NCBI GenBank assembly: GCA_033398695.1
Contig: CM065819.1
Span: forward strand, 2,281,501 to 2,345,500
Origin: Orobanche coerulescens
Lineage: Eukaryota; Streptophyta; Magnoliopsida; Lamiales; Orobanchaceae
Direction of reading: 5' to 3'
DNA: 64,000 nt
A program made the position numbers and the translations under genes. Under the pieces are notes generated by a model. The model was given only the letters and a program-made list of their open reading frames with translations. It did no database searches and was not told the DNA's origin. Below are positions 33,286-45,575 of this stretch, one piece after another (within the stretch, counting starts at the first letter, position 1; each line of letters begins with the position of its first letter).

Positions 33286-35637
33286 ATGATCGGAAAAGGA
33301 AAAGCTCCGGTAACTAATTTTTTCGTTTTACTGGTACTTTGGCCGCGGCCGCCATGTCGGAATGCACGACAGAGGCCGTAGCCGATATTTTGTCACATGC
33401 GTCCGACGATGACGCCTGGTCATGACACAGGCGTCCGCCGATTCCGCCTGTCCATGGCGCGAGCGTCAGGCGGGCCTTGGCGATGGTACGAGCGTTCAAG
33501 TCGGACATCCAAACCGTACACAGGCGTCCAAATCGGACGCCTAGCCGCTGGAATAGGCGTCTGGGACGGACGCTTGAACCATGGTTGTGGAGTCCAGACC
33601 AGACACCCCTGCCTTGGTTCAGGCATCCTGGCCGGACGCCCCAGTCATTTTTTTGGAAAAAAATAAAATTTTCAATTAATAATTAATAATGTGTATTGTT
33701 TGTATGATTATTACTTATTAGTTGTATTGTTTGCTAAATGCAGATGAGAGGAGGAGCGGGCAAATCTATGCCGATAGTCACAAAGTTAATGGGTTCTAGA
33801 GCGCGTTACACCAGAGCTCGTGGTGTTGATGCTTCCATTCATACACAACGGGAGGCAGAGCGTAGGGGATTCGAGGACGTACCTTATACTGATTTTGGTA
33901 CTGAGGATTTGAGCGAGTATTATTCGCACGATGAGGCCGACGATCAGGAGGGCGGTGATGATTCTTCTTCCTTTTCGTGCCGGGTTCGGAAGGGGAGAGG
34001 GGGGAGGTTTGTCACTTCTGGGTATACCAGTAGTAAACGACGTAGGACAGAGGATGACACATCTTGGATGGTTAATGAGGAGATGCCTGGTGGCCCTATC
34101 GACGGCAGCGTTATCCCGAGTTTCAGTGGGCATGTCGCCGTGCATATCTAGACTGGAGATATGAGAGGTTTGCTGAAGTGTCACACCAGGACTGCTGCGT
34201 GTCAGAGCTTGAGTCAGTGGCGCTCAGTGATGTCACCCTCTTTAGTGAGTCGGATCAGTGGGACTGGGTTATCCCACCTGATGGATGCCATGTTCAGACA
34301 TATTGACTCCCCGTTGATTTCTGCGTTCGTTGAGCGGTGACAGCCCGATACGAACTCTTTTCACATGTCGTTTGGAGAGATGACCATCATGTTACATGAT
34401 GTTTGGCAGATCCTTCGCATTCCTGTCGAGGGGCGATTGGTTGATGCCGATAGCACATCTACACAGTTACAGGTGGATGTGATGGAGGTTCTTGGAGTAT
34501 CGCGGTCGGAGCTACTGAGTACTCACTGGGGGGTGGTGGCGTACTTATAGACTCGATTTTCAGGTCATGTCGCGATGGAGGTCGAGTGGAGGGCACCCAG
34601 GCCATAGCTTGGATGTGGTTCTTATTTGGATCCACCTTGTTTGTTGACAAGAGTGGTAATTGGATTAGGACGTCCTGCATATTGGAGGTGCGGGACGGTA
34701 TGGATACGACCGGTCAGTATTCATGGTGTTCGGCCGCATTGGCTTTCATGTACCGTCAGCTCGGTATCACTAGTCGCGGCGACTCCATGGGTATTTGTGG
34801 ATGTCTTACCCTCGTTCAGGATTTGATTTATGAGTATTTTCCCTGCTTTCGACCTCATTGAGAGCGTATGATTGTTGACTCCATGCAGCCTCGAGCTTCT
34901 ACATGGAGTGTCCAGCCTGAGGGTAAGGATGAGTACCGACTCCAGTCTTTGTGTCGCCGCATTGATCAGTTGACAGCCGCAGAGGTATAACGATTCCTTC
35001 TAACAATCTCACAATTCATTTAAAAATAACTTGTATAATTTGTTGATTACATGTACGCAGATACAGTGGTTGCCTTATGGCCCTGATCCAGTGAGGGATG
35101 TCCTGAGGACCACATTCATTGGATGGCTACGATATCGGTATATTATCGAGCCATACATACCTGGTCGGGCATTACGGCAGCTCGGTTATGTGCAGACCAT
35201 CCCTTTCCCGATCACCAGACCGGAGAAAGCGGTTCGGGCGTGGTCGAGCAGATTGTACCGAGTTGACTATCCCATTCGGATGTCATCTGATGCTTGGATG
35301 ATGTTTTCGGGCGCATACAGGCTTCCTCTCGCTGACTATCAGGCTGCTACTCATGATCAGGCTGCATGCGCCGATGATTACATTGGGTGGTATTATCGGT
35401 ATTCGCACCCTCAGCTACTGAACGATGGTGCAGCACCTGGATCAGTGATCCCTTCTCATTCCAGCAACAATTACGTATGATCTTTAACTTTGGACTTTGT
35501 TTGATTTCATCATACATTACTCATTGTATTATATTGTCTATATTTTTTACAGTAGGTGAGTCGATTGGCCGGTATTACCCAGCACTGTATCAGACATCTT
35601 CCCCCAGACCAGGCGGGAGAAGCGACGACGATGCATG
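33286..35637 (+). pseudogene. Plant mobile domain (PMD) gene carried by a MULE, broken
   Basis: PMD proteins (aminotransferase-like mobile domain) occur in plant transposons and in host MAIN/MAIL1 genes; here the context is a MULE. A tiny first exon (33286-33309, MIGKGKAP) after a CCGCC-rich leader ends at GT; the intron ends TGCAG at 33743. Exon 2 (33744-34986) has an acidic N-terminus, then the PMD start GGPIDGSVIPSFSGHV. Two Trp positions are stops (near 34149 and 34337, TAG and TGA), a frameshift follows near 34530 and another stop occurs near 34858. Exon 3 (35061-35475) has WLPYGPDPV and IPFPITRPEKAVRAW. A last short exon (35553-35637) ends TGA. It converges on the transposase-OTU gene about 290 bp away. 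Confidence 0.8.
33400..33635. repeat. GGCGTC/GACGCC motif cluster in the PMD gene intron
   Basis: Seven or eight copies of AGGCGTCC or its complement lie within 240 bp of the first intron (near 33410, 33430, 33460, 33521, 33535, 33557, 33572 and 33635), in a locally GC-rich island. No open frame explains it. Confidence 0.6.
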
Positions 35638-35926
35638 AGGAGTACATGAGGGATTGGCATTTGGCCAACTGATTTTGTATTTTGTATTTTGTTTGTTTTG
35701 TGTAAGACGGTATTTTAATTGGCACTTTCGTTTTTTTTGTATTTTGTATTTTGATTGGCACTTTCGTTTTACATTTGGCACTGTACTTTTGTTTATTTTT
35801 TTCTCTTTTGCATACAAAAACGAAAATTTTTCTGTCAACTATCACGATCAACAAAAAAGAAAATCAACTAAAAGATCAACAAAAACGAAAATTTTAATAA
35901 TTAAGGAACATACAAAAAATTCATTT
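35638..35926. other. Spacer between the convergent PMD and transposase genes
   Basis: AT-rich, with short repeats of TTTTGTATTTTG and GGCACTTTCGTTTT (35685-35790). It should hold the 3' ends of both genes. No separate gene is seen. Confidence 0.6.
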
Positions 35927-38007
35927 TTACATCATACCGACTAATCTATTCCATTTTTCTGTCCTGCTCGTATACAAATTCTCCCAGCCACCAACACTAA
36001 TATCATGGAATCTAAACCAGTTAGTCACTATGGGCAGTACAGGAAAATTAGGCATTAAATCTAGACGAATAAAATGTTTGTACGTATCTCCTAAATGACA
36101 AATGACAATCTCTTGGCTAGGCCGTGTTGCCGTTGAGGGTGCTTTCAACGACAGCACAGTGAGACATGAAAATAAAGATCTACCGTTTTCGAATCCGAAT
36201 AGTATGATGGCGGCATTGAAAATAGTAGCAATAGGGAATAAATCTTCAGCCAGCCATCCAATGATCCGATCCACATGCACCACCATCCCATGTAATACGT
36301 CGAACCTCATGTTCAATCCCATCATAGTAGATCGATCTGTACAGTGTATAGTTAGCCATAATTTCATTTGCAATGCATACACGTACAATATGCCATTTAT
36401 CTTGGTCGCCAAATATGTAGTCGGCGATAACACGAAATCCACAATTACCGTCTCCGGGGACATCAAGATAACCTTATACAAACGGCAAAATAATTCCCGG
36501 CATCTTGTCAATATGGTGATAGTTACCTATCTCCACTCGGTGTTGTGCATCTGCAAACCCATATTCAATATATTACATATTATCGTAACAATATCAAACT
36601 TAAAAAGCATATCACGAGTATTAATAAATTTGTTCATACCCGATGAAGAGGCATTGTGGACTGATGTAGAAGAGCTGCGGCCACGACCACTGGATGAGTG
36701 AGAACGGCCACGACCCATTTGGCTATACTCCCAACCACTAGGATTGCGTCTAGTCGATGAACTTCCTCTTGGTCGACCCTTAACTGCCGTACTCACTTGT
36801 GGTTCAACGTAACGCGTTTGATCAGGGTGAAGATGATCGTGGATCATAAGTGATACGTTACGGACAACTGCAGGATCGCTCTGTCTGACCTCATCGACAA
36901 GGGGCTGGAAGTACCACTGGTCCTCCGATTCAGCACCGGTAGAAGGATCGACAAATTCGGTCGTGTCCACACCATCACTAATAATAAGTGTTTGCCAAAA
37001 TATGTGAAGACGACTAACACTACATGGGGTCCGCGATTCCATAAGTCCCTTGAGATCACACGCACAAGGAATCTAATGGGTGGTTTGGAGTCCACAACTG
37101 CAACGATGGTACATTTGATCAATTAATTCTCTTATACATGTCAATTCATACGACAGTAATCGCAGACAATGATGGGAAACACGACAACGGAAGTAGTTGA
37201 ATGGAAAACCAGAGTACACCACGCCTGTACGACACCTAGACTGTTCAAGTGTCTATCTGATCTGCGTTAGTTGTGATTAAATCTCCTGGTTCACTTTGGT
37301 CCAGACGGTATCGAGGGCTCCAGTGGAAGAATTAAGCCATTGCTTTAACTCGGCATGTGCATTCTCTACTCTACAAGTGGTTGTGTTTCCAAAATGAAGC
37401 ATTTTATTCGTCCACGCAACAACGAACATCTCCTTGTATTTTAGCCATGTACCCTCAACGTAGGATATCACCGTAGGATTCCATCTCCATGTATCCTTCA
37501 TGAGTTGCACTGCTTGATCGTATTCCTCTTCGGTCGCCGCTTCCATGATTTTCTTCCATTTCCCATTTTTAAACTTTTGGCCCATTTCTTTATCTTTTCC
37601 ACAAATTCTGTAGACCTTGTCTTCAACATCGTTATTAATATGCCATGTACAAAGCAAGTGGGCACTCTGTGGAAATATCTCTCCAATAGGACGCATCAAT
37701 CACAACTCGCGATCCGTAACAATAGCCGTCGGATGAACATCAAACCCAAGCAAAATTTTCAACTTCTCCAACACCCACGCATAGCTCGATTCGGTCTCAT
37801 CTTTCATAATTGCATAGGCGATTAGGAAGTTCTTGTTACATGGAGTCATCCCGACTATCTCGAGAAATGGCATCTTATACTTATTCGTTTTGTAGGTAGA
37901 ATCCATGCCAATGAACCATCTGTAGGTCCGAATTAAGTTGATTGATGTTGGATGTGCCATGAACACATGGGTAACAGCATTTGTATCCGGGTCGGCCTGC
38001 GTCCAAT
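35927..38007 (-). pseudogene. MULE transposase-SWIM-OTU protease fusion, broken and 5' truncated
   Basis: The fusion would combine a transposase with an ovarian-tumour-type deubiquitinase-like domain. Minus-strand order: transposase core (38007-37277) with FIGMDSTYKTNKYKMP (first Asp), IVTDREL (second Asp) and CRVENAHAELK (Glu); a TGA right after TDREL splits this frame. A degenerate SWIM finger follows near 37055-37100 (CSCGLQTTH, stop, IPCACD, Cys where His is usual). The linker carries KGRPRGSSSTRRNPS (36790-36740). The OTU domain starts with DVPGDGNCGFRVIAD near 36460-36420 (Asp and Cys), then after a frameshift near 36240 ends with EIVICHLGDTYKHFIRL (catalytic His) and a stop at 35927. 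The N-terminus is lost at the junction with an LTR fragment at 38008. Length, stops and shifts make it nonfunctional. Confidence 0.8.
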
Positions 38008-38590
38008 GTACGTAACCGGTGCCATATAACGTACATAATATACCAGTTGACTTGCTACAGTACAATGGTCGTGTTACGTACGTAACACCCTGTATAACGT
38101 ATGTAACACGTACGTTGACTCACCTGTCAACATCCTCCGCTGAAAGTTGCCGACACAGGGTCCCACCTGCCGACCACGACTCGATCGTCTGATTCCCATG
38201 TTACGTACGTAATGTCTCGGCCATAACGTACGTAACTCTACCAATTTAACGTACGTAAGCTTCAACACATAACGTACGTAATGGCTTCCATACTTAGCCA
38301 TTTACAGCAATTCCTGTCCAACGTCTCGACATAACAAATACGAACATACGGCATACTGAATACACATATACTCAACCCAAAAATATTCTCATACGGTATA
38401 CCTGATATCCAAATCAGTTCAACCTGATACAACATATCCTGAATATATCTGTCAATCAAAAACGATAATCACACCAGTATAAATGTCTCGGTTATCAATT
38501 TATTTTATCCATACTGTATAGATACCAAACTATACAGTATATCTCAGATAAAATAACGCGAAAATTTATACTGAAAATTCGGGTATTACA
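38008..38590 (-). mobile_element. Truncated 3' LTR of the short-internal element
   Basis: On the minus strand it starts TGTAATACCCGAATTTTCAG at 38590 and matches 42624-43212 for about 580 bp, then ends abruptly in transposase sequence. It contains several TTACGTACGTAA-type palindromes (38060-38280) but no TATA box, since the truncation removes it. Confidence 0.85.
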
Positions 38591-38981
38591 TACTACCCCC
38601 TTTAAAATAAGTTTCGTCCTCGAAACTTGCAACCCGTCACCAACAACAGATAAATCCAAAATTTTCCAACTCATCACAAAAACAATCAAGCGTCGCCACA
38701 AGCGAAATAACCAAACCAATATACTTGCAGGTGCGTGAACCCGATGATCTCCCGTGATACTAGCACACGACTCCCATACAAAGTCTCAACACAATACCAA
38801 CACACACCAATATCACAAATAGCAATTTGAAAAGAATCTCAAAAATTTTGGAAACTCCAAAAATCGATTTGACTCAAAAGTCAGAAAAATCATTTTCAAA
38901 ACTCACGCCACTACCGTACCGGTAGAGCCACACAACACACATGCCTGGATTTCACAAAACCCAAGCTCTGATACCATCTTC
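38591..38981 (-). mobile_element. 391-bp internal region of a non-autonomous LTR element
   Basis: The whole stretch between the two LTRs is 391 bp: polypurine tract (38591-38605, minus strand AAAGGGGGTAGTA), a short AT-rich segment, and a primer-binding site at 38965-38976. It cannot encode any protein. Internal regions this short are typical of TRIMs, but TRIM LTRs are a few hundred bp, whereas this LTR is 4.2 kb. Confidence 0.85.
38965..38976 (-). other. Primer-binding site, initiator Met tRNA type
   Basis: Minus strand TGGTATCAGAGC, five bases inside the LTR end at 38982. Confidence 0.9.
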
Positions 38982-41900
38982 TGTAACACCCCCAAAACCG
39001 TCCGGGATATTACAGCGCCGTGGGCCCCGCACCGGAACCCACCAGGCTAAAATCCATTTAAAAAACGTTTAAAAATTCCAAAAGGCCAATGACGGTAATA
39101 TTTTAAATACTCAAATATTTTCAAAAGCATTGTTCTCAACTACCGTCATAAACTACCATTTGAAAATACAAGGCGAAATACCAAATCTCGACAGTTAAAA
39201 ATGTACGTTAAGCCGCCACTTAAACGTACCGAAAAATAATTGAAAAAAAAAAAGTTTAACGAAATAACCCAAGTTCGCAAAATGCCAAAAAGGCCCTTTT
39301 AAAATACACACATGCAGCGGATAAAGATACCGAAAGCCATTTTGAAATATACACACGCAGAGGATAAATGCAGTTCAAAATACACATTTGCAGCGGAAAT
39401 GAATAACCAGCAAAGGAATACTCGATACTCCAAAACATGCCACCGCCAGTATCACATCGGGAAGCTCATCGCTTCACGACCTCAACTAGCTCGATCTCCG
39501 AGTACCTAAAAATAAAGCCCACGACGGGGTCAGCCACAATACTCAAATAATGATATCGATCACATCATCATAAATAATTACATACCAATGTAATAATATA
39601 GTAAGAATACTACCAAAGTAATCTTACCGACATAACCTTACCAATCCATAACAATCCAATCCTTACCATAATTCACAATTCGCATTTTCGAATGACTAAA
39701 AGAAATCAACAATTATCTGTACTGTATTCCAAAATACCAACAATCCTCCAAACCTCATCATAACTTATAAGTGTGGAAATAATCCAACCTGTGCCAAATC
39801 CTGTCCGTCGGATCGCACAATCAAATCTCAATATGGGTAAAACCAAATATACACGATACATCTGTAAGTCAAATTTCCACAGAACAATGATAACAAGTAC
39901 TGCAACATCGACGTACAGTCCAAATACTCATACGATCATCACAATGATCAAAGCAATAGGTCAACCGAGAATATTATCGACATGATGACTCCAATACGAT
40001 CAATAAATGATTAACGATAACTGAGAATACCCTCAACATGGTAGACTCCAAATGATCAACAAAGGACCAACAATAACCGAGAATACCCTCAACAAGGTAG
40101 ACTCCAAATGATCAACAATAATGGATCTCAAAGAAATAACTTTGACTGTCGAACATACCCCTCGGGTGTATGAACAACCAGTCGCAGACCGTCGAACACA
40201 TCCAATACTATGGACTATGAAACGACAAAAATATACGGCTCAAAGATGGACATCACAGTACGCCCGATCCGAAAATGTGTCCGTGCACATGCCACCCCGA
40301 GTATCGATCAAATACACGTGTGGTCTTGTACCTAATTAGCCTCACGAAATTACGTCTCGTGTGCACGGTTTAATGCGGAATAATATCAATGCATAACCAT
40401 AGTGTGCCCAGCTAAAAATCCTAAACAATAACTAATCGGAACGCAGATATGATTCCTGATATGTCACGATGCAACATGACAACGAATTCAATAAATCACA
40501 TATCCAATAAGGATCAAAAGACTCACCGAAGTGAACAACAACAGACTGGCAATGAAAAGTCGACACGACTAATCAATACCCAAAACAACAATCCTGTGAT
40601 CATCATCCCCGACAAATGATCAACACGATCAACAATCTCAATACAATCAGCCCTGGGATCATCATCCCTCAACGAAATAATCAATCGGAATCAACATACA
40701 ACATATACAATAATTCCTCAAAACAATTATCCTCGTAACTGAACAATACTGGAATTACCTCAAGCCGAAGACAATATCCTTTCTGCGAACCAACATCCCT
40801 GAACGAATAAACAGTTATACGAATAATCTCAAATAAGGTACCATCCATTCAATACCAATAAATCTTTATCCCGATACTTATGTCATCGCGATAATTATCC
40901 TCGATATCCGATATACTATACCCTTGACCAAAGATAGCTCACGTATTCCTTGAACACAATTAAATCATATACCTTATGATTTAATACAAACGAGAGCACG
41001 ATATACAACTCATTAACCGACAACTTACCTTTCTAACAACATTGCTATAGGAATTATAAATGAAATGAAAACGAAACCATTCATCAAATATTATAAACTT
41101 GCCTCGATACCGATACCACGAAGCCGTTACCAAAATCCATTGCCTTAGTATACGAGCTCCTCAGCCCCGACCAAAATCAATCTACGAATTCTTCAGCCTC
41201 AACCGCAACACAACGGTCATAAACCACGATCAAACATCACAACCTATTGCAATAACCAATTAACACACATTCGATAAAAATCAATAACCGACATAGCCAA
41301 CCAACAAACTCAACGGTTCAACGAAACCTCGATCATAAACAAAACCGAACAGTACAACTCAAACAAATACGAACCCATATCCACAATACAAGTCGCAACT
41401 CAATGATCACAAATAATAATCAATAACCGATCAACAAACACAACGGTTCTACAATATCCCGATTAAACACATATCCAAACAACCCGAACCAATTAAACAC
41501 GAATTCAAAACCACAATACGATTCCAAAATCCGAAGATCATATCAATAATCAATTTAAACCAACAAGGGTCTAACATTACCGATTCCAAATTCAATCTTA
41601 AATACGGATACAAGTTTCCTCCTTGTAAATTCATAATATAAACCAACTACCGGTTATCATCATCAATCCGTACAATCCAATCAATTCAACATTATAGATA
41701 ACCATATTCCAAAGGTTTCAAATAATTCCATTATCCGAATTGAACACTTGTTAAATACCTATGAATTCTCAAACTCAAAAGTGAATCATAACCTTATCAA
41801 ATCCGGAATCATATTCGTATTCCTATACGAATATTGTACCAAAACACATAACTTAGTTCAAGATATGAATATTCCATATTCATATCTAAAACACCAACAC

Positions 41901-43212
41901 CTCTTAAACATGTTCAACAATTCATATAATCCAAGAGTTCCTTAAGAACACAACTAATTCCGAAATCATATTCAAAATCTCCAATACGACATAATCCGAT
42001 GTGTTCTAACATCTAGACAATCCTTATTCACAATTCAAGGTGTATATAATCATGTTCTTAAACATATATACTTCTCATAACATCATGAATCGCAACAAAC
42101 CACCAAGAACATCGAGAATACTACGATTCCATAATCATAACAACATAATCGAATCATTTGATCACCAATTCATTATCTTCCTTCGACATACACCTCATAT
42201 AACCTCAAGAATCGAAACAACAACATCTTAATCATCTTCATACGAATCATTTATCAATAACAACATCAAAAATCCGAAATGAAAAGGAGGATTATCCAAC
42301 ATACCTCTTAGAAGATGGAATACACAAGAAATCACTTCAAGAATCATCAATAACTCCATATCCAAGCTCCAAATCCAAGCCCTCAAGCTCAAAATCGAAT
42401 TAGGAGAGCCAAAATATCCCTCTCTCAATGTTTAGAGATGAAAAATGAAGAGAAATGCTGAAGTGAAATGAAATGACAGCCATTCCTTATATAAACTCCC
42501 CGCTCGTTACGTACATAACATTCCCAAGTTAACGTACGTAACACCTCTTACGTACGCTATCTTGTCCTGGTTAGCGTACGTAATGCCATCCCAGACCCTA
42601 CTGCCTCAAAACGTGAACATCCTTACGTACGTAACCCGTGCCATATAACGTATGTAATATACCAGTTGACTTGCTACAGTACAATGGTCGTGTTACGTAC
42701 GTAACACGTCCTGTATAACGTACGTAACACGTACGTTGACTCACCTGTCAACATCCTCCGCTGAAAGTTGCCGACACAGGGTCCCACCTGCCGACCACGA
42801 CTCGATCGTCTGATTCCCATGTTACGTACGTAATGTCTCGGCCATAACGTACGTAACTCTACCAATTTAATGTACGTAAGCTTCAACACATAACGTACGT
42901 AATGGCTTCCATACTTAGCCATTTACAGCAATTCCTGTCCAACGTCTCGACATAACAAATACGAACATACGGCATACTGAATACACATATACTCAACCCA
43001 AAAATATTCTCATACGGTATACCTGATATCCAAATCAGTTCAACCTGATACAACATATCCTGAATATATCTGCCAATCAAAAACGATAATCACACCAGTA
43101 TAAATGTCTCGGTTATCAATTTATTTTATCCATACTGTATAGATACCAAACTATACAGTATATCCCAGATAAAATAACGCGAAAAATTTATACTGAAAAT
43201 TCGGGTATTATA
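38982..43212 (-). mobile_element. 5' LTR (4.2 kb) of the short-internal element
   Basis: On the minus strand it runs from TATAATACCCG at 43212 (TG changed to TA; the partner LTR has TGTAATACCCG) to TTTTGGGGGTGTTACA at 38982. It has about a dozen palindromes and a TATA box (promoter block below), a GAGGCAAGT box at 41099-41107, an acceptor-like TTTATTTTTAG at 39506, and the terminal hairpin around 39021-39041. The 39010-39380 part resembles the internal region of the LARD-like elements. From 39560 to 42480 the sequence is AT-rich without genes; small open frames there have no motif. Confidence 0.85.
42485..42910 (-). promoter_or_regulatory. LTR promoter: largest TTACGTACGTAA cluster plus TATA box
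   Basis: About twelve palindromes, perfect or one base off, from 42511 to 42902 (for example near 42535, 42624, 42694, 42716, 42821, 42847 and 42892), some in the AACGTACGTAAC form. The minus-strand TATA box GTTTATATAAGG lies at 42485-42496. Confidence 0.8.
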
Positions 43213-43622
43213 GTTGTTACGTACGTATGCGCCAATCTTTAACGTACGTAATGACTCGGATATAGCGTACGTAATATTTGGAGGATAACGTAAGTCAGGA
43301 CCAATTTTGTTTACTAAGTTATTATCACATTAATTTCTTATGACACGACTCCCTCTCGATATCGTCAGGAAATTCCTCGGGGAACAAGACGTTGGCCACC
43401 GTCATATTCGCACCGATAATTACCTAATGATAGCAAGGTATGTCATTGAAAGTTCGTCAATCATCACACCATCACAAGACACAAATAACAGATGCGAACA
43501 ATATAGTACAACCATATTACACAAAATACGTTTTATCGCAATGGAGTACATTTATTTATCAAATAGAATAAATGGACATGAGCGCCCAACATGAAACAGC
43601 ATGTAATACTGGTGGTATTACA
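43213..43622 (-). mobile_element. Truncated 3' LTR of the Gypsy element
   Basis: On the minus strand it starts TGTAATACCACCAGTATTAC at 43622 and matches 50355-50766, keeping three palindromes (43216-43290). It stops where the 4.2-kb LTR begins, so that element appears to have inserted here. The rest of this Gypsy LTR is missing on the far side, implying a deletion that also cut the other element's 3' LTR. Confidence 0.85.
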
Positions 43623-43655
43623 TACCACCCCCCTTAAAATAGTTTCGTCCCGAAA

Positions 43656-44290
43656 CTAAGAAAATAACTCGGGATGATTCTCTCTCATGCTCGCCTCGGT
43701 CTCCTAAGTCGCTTCTTCCATGCCGTAGTGCGACCACTGAACTTTAACAAGGGATATGGCCTTGTTTCTTAGTATCTTTACGCGTCGATCCAAAATTGTT
43801 GTTGGGACTTCCCTAAAGGTAGCATCATTGGAAATCTCTACTTCCTCGAAGTTGATCTTGTGGCTTGGGTCGTACACGTACTTTCTCAGCTGGGAGACGT
43901 GGAAGACATTATGCACTCCGTCTAACGATGGTGGCAATGCTAGCTGATAAGCGAGTCTACCGACTCGGTCCAGTATTTCGAACGGGCTAATAAATCTCGG
44001 GCTTAGTTTTCCTTTCTGGACGAAGCGTCGAATGCCCCGCATTGGCGATACTTTAACCCAAACATGATCCCCAACTATAAATTCCAACAGTCGCTGCCGG
44101 TCCGTAGCATAAGACTTTTGGCGGCTCTGTGCTGTCAACATGTGTTTTCGAACAATGGATATATTCTTAATAGATTCCTGGACTAGATCCAACTCGGTGG
44201 CGACGACATCGGATGCATCGTCCCAACATAGGGGAGACTTGCACCTCCTACCATACAAGGCCTCAAAGGGGGCCATGCCTATGCTTGCAT
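43656..44290 (-). pseudogene. Integrase C-terminal region with chromodomain-like tail
   Basis: Follows the integrase core in a shifted frame: MAPFEALYGRRCKSPLCW, then the GPY/F-type region (GKLSPRFISPFEILDRVG) and VFHVSQLRKYV. The end, ILDRRVKILRNKAI followed by VKVQWSHYGMEEAT, is the core of a chromovirus chromodomain, which in the family directs integration to heterochromatin. The Trp after EEAT is a TAG stop; the original end is at 43656. A 5-bp CCTGG insertion near 44290 separates this part from the integrase core. Confidence 0.85.
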
Positions 44291-45058
44291 GCCAGGCCAG
44301 CTGTTGTTGTACAAAAATTCCGCTAAGCAGAGGTGTTTAGCCCAATCCTTGCCCCAATCGAGTATACATGCTCTCAACATATCTTCCAGGGTCTGTATGG
44401 TGCGTTCTGTTTGTCTATCCGTTTGAGGGTGATAGGCAGTGCTGAAATGCAGTTGAGTACCCATGGCCTGGTGGACAGCCCTCCAGAAGCGGGACACATA
44501 TCTAGTGTCTCTATCTGAAATAATTCCCGAGGGAACGCCATGTAGTCTCACAATTTCCTGGACAAAGATGGTGGACAGTTGTTCTATTCCGATGGTCTCC
44601 TGAATTGGGATGAAATGTGCCGACTTCGTCAATCGGTCCACAATGACCCATATCGTGTCTTTTCCCCCCGATGTCACTGGTAACTTGGTGACAAAATCCA
44701 TTGATATGCTCTCCCATTTCCATTTCGGAATGGGTAGAGGCTGCATGATTCCGGCCGGTCTACGGTGTTCAATCTTCACCTGTTGACATATCATACATCG
44801 AGCGACAAACCTTTCAACCTCTTGCTTCATATTCTTCCACCAGAAACTCTTCCGCAGATCTTTATACATTTTGCTCGCCCCGGGATGTATCAAATAGGGA
44901 GTAGAATGAGCTTCCTTGAGTATAGTTTGATTAAGCTCGTCATTAGGTGGAATGCAAATCTTGTTCCTGAATCTAACTAAGCCCCCTTGGATCCTGTAGT
45001 CTGAAATAATTCCCCCTCCGGCCTTTGCGCCGATCGCACGAAGTTCTGGATCCTCCAT
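44279..45058 (-). pseudogene. Gypsy integrase core, part of broken pol
   Basis: Would insert the DNA copy into the genome. Zinc-binding HHCC elements are seen (HPGASKMYKDLRKSFWW, CMICQQVK), then the catalytic triad: Asp in SMDFVTKLP, Asp in GIISDRDTRY, Glu in QTERTIQTLED. The length of this open stretch is 259 codons. It is separated from RNase H by one TAG before MEDPELR, and from its C-terminal region by a short insertion. Confidence 0.88.
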
Positions 45059-45575
45059 CTATGCTAGGAGTATCTCGTCTAGCAAAGATGAGCGAATATC
45101 AATCGAGCACAACTGTCCCTGGCGGTGTTGTTTCCACACTTCAATGTCATTTCTCCTGAGATCTTGCTGCAATTCCAGCTGTACTGTCAAACCAGATAGT
45201 GTCACCTCTGCAGCTTTTCCGACTCGGTCGTGCATTACGACGTTAGCCTTTCCAGGGTGATATAGAATCTCTACATCGTAATCCTTGATTAACTCCAGCC
45301 AACGCCTCTGTCTCATATTTAACTCTTTCTGTGTGAAAATATACTTTAAACTCTTGTGGTCCGTAAAGATCTTACAGGTAACCCCATACAGGTAGTGTCT
45401 CCAAATCTTAAGAGCGTGGACCACTGCAGCTAGTTCCAAGTCATGTGTCGGGTAGTTCACCTCATAAGGTTTAAGTTGTCAAGAGGCGTAAGCGATAACT
45501 CTGTCATTTTGCATGAACACACATCCAAGCCCATGCTTAGATGCATCGGTGCATATTACGAATCCCTCCGCACCC
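45059..45575 (-). pseudogene. Gypsy RNase H domain, part of broken pol
   Basis: Removes template RNA during reverse transcription. Seen: GFVICTDASKHGLGCV (first catalytic Asp), [19 protein letters not shown] (Glu), [10 protein letters not shown] (Asp), and the connecting [12 protein letters not shown], where the usual Ala-Asp is Met-His, so the last catalytic Asp may be displaced. In-frame stops lie before GAEGF (TAG) and after VIAYAS (TGA). Confidence 0.85.

Noticed and set aside
33286..35637. PMD sequence as a host MAIN/MAIL1-type gene
   Set aside because: Paired with a MULE transposase and broken by at least three stops and a frameshift.
41449..42428. Short frames in the AT-rich body of the 4.2-kb LTR
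   Set aside because: No motif, no conservation in a second copy, and located within an LTR.
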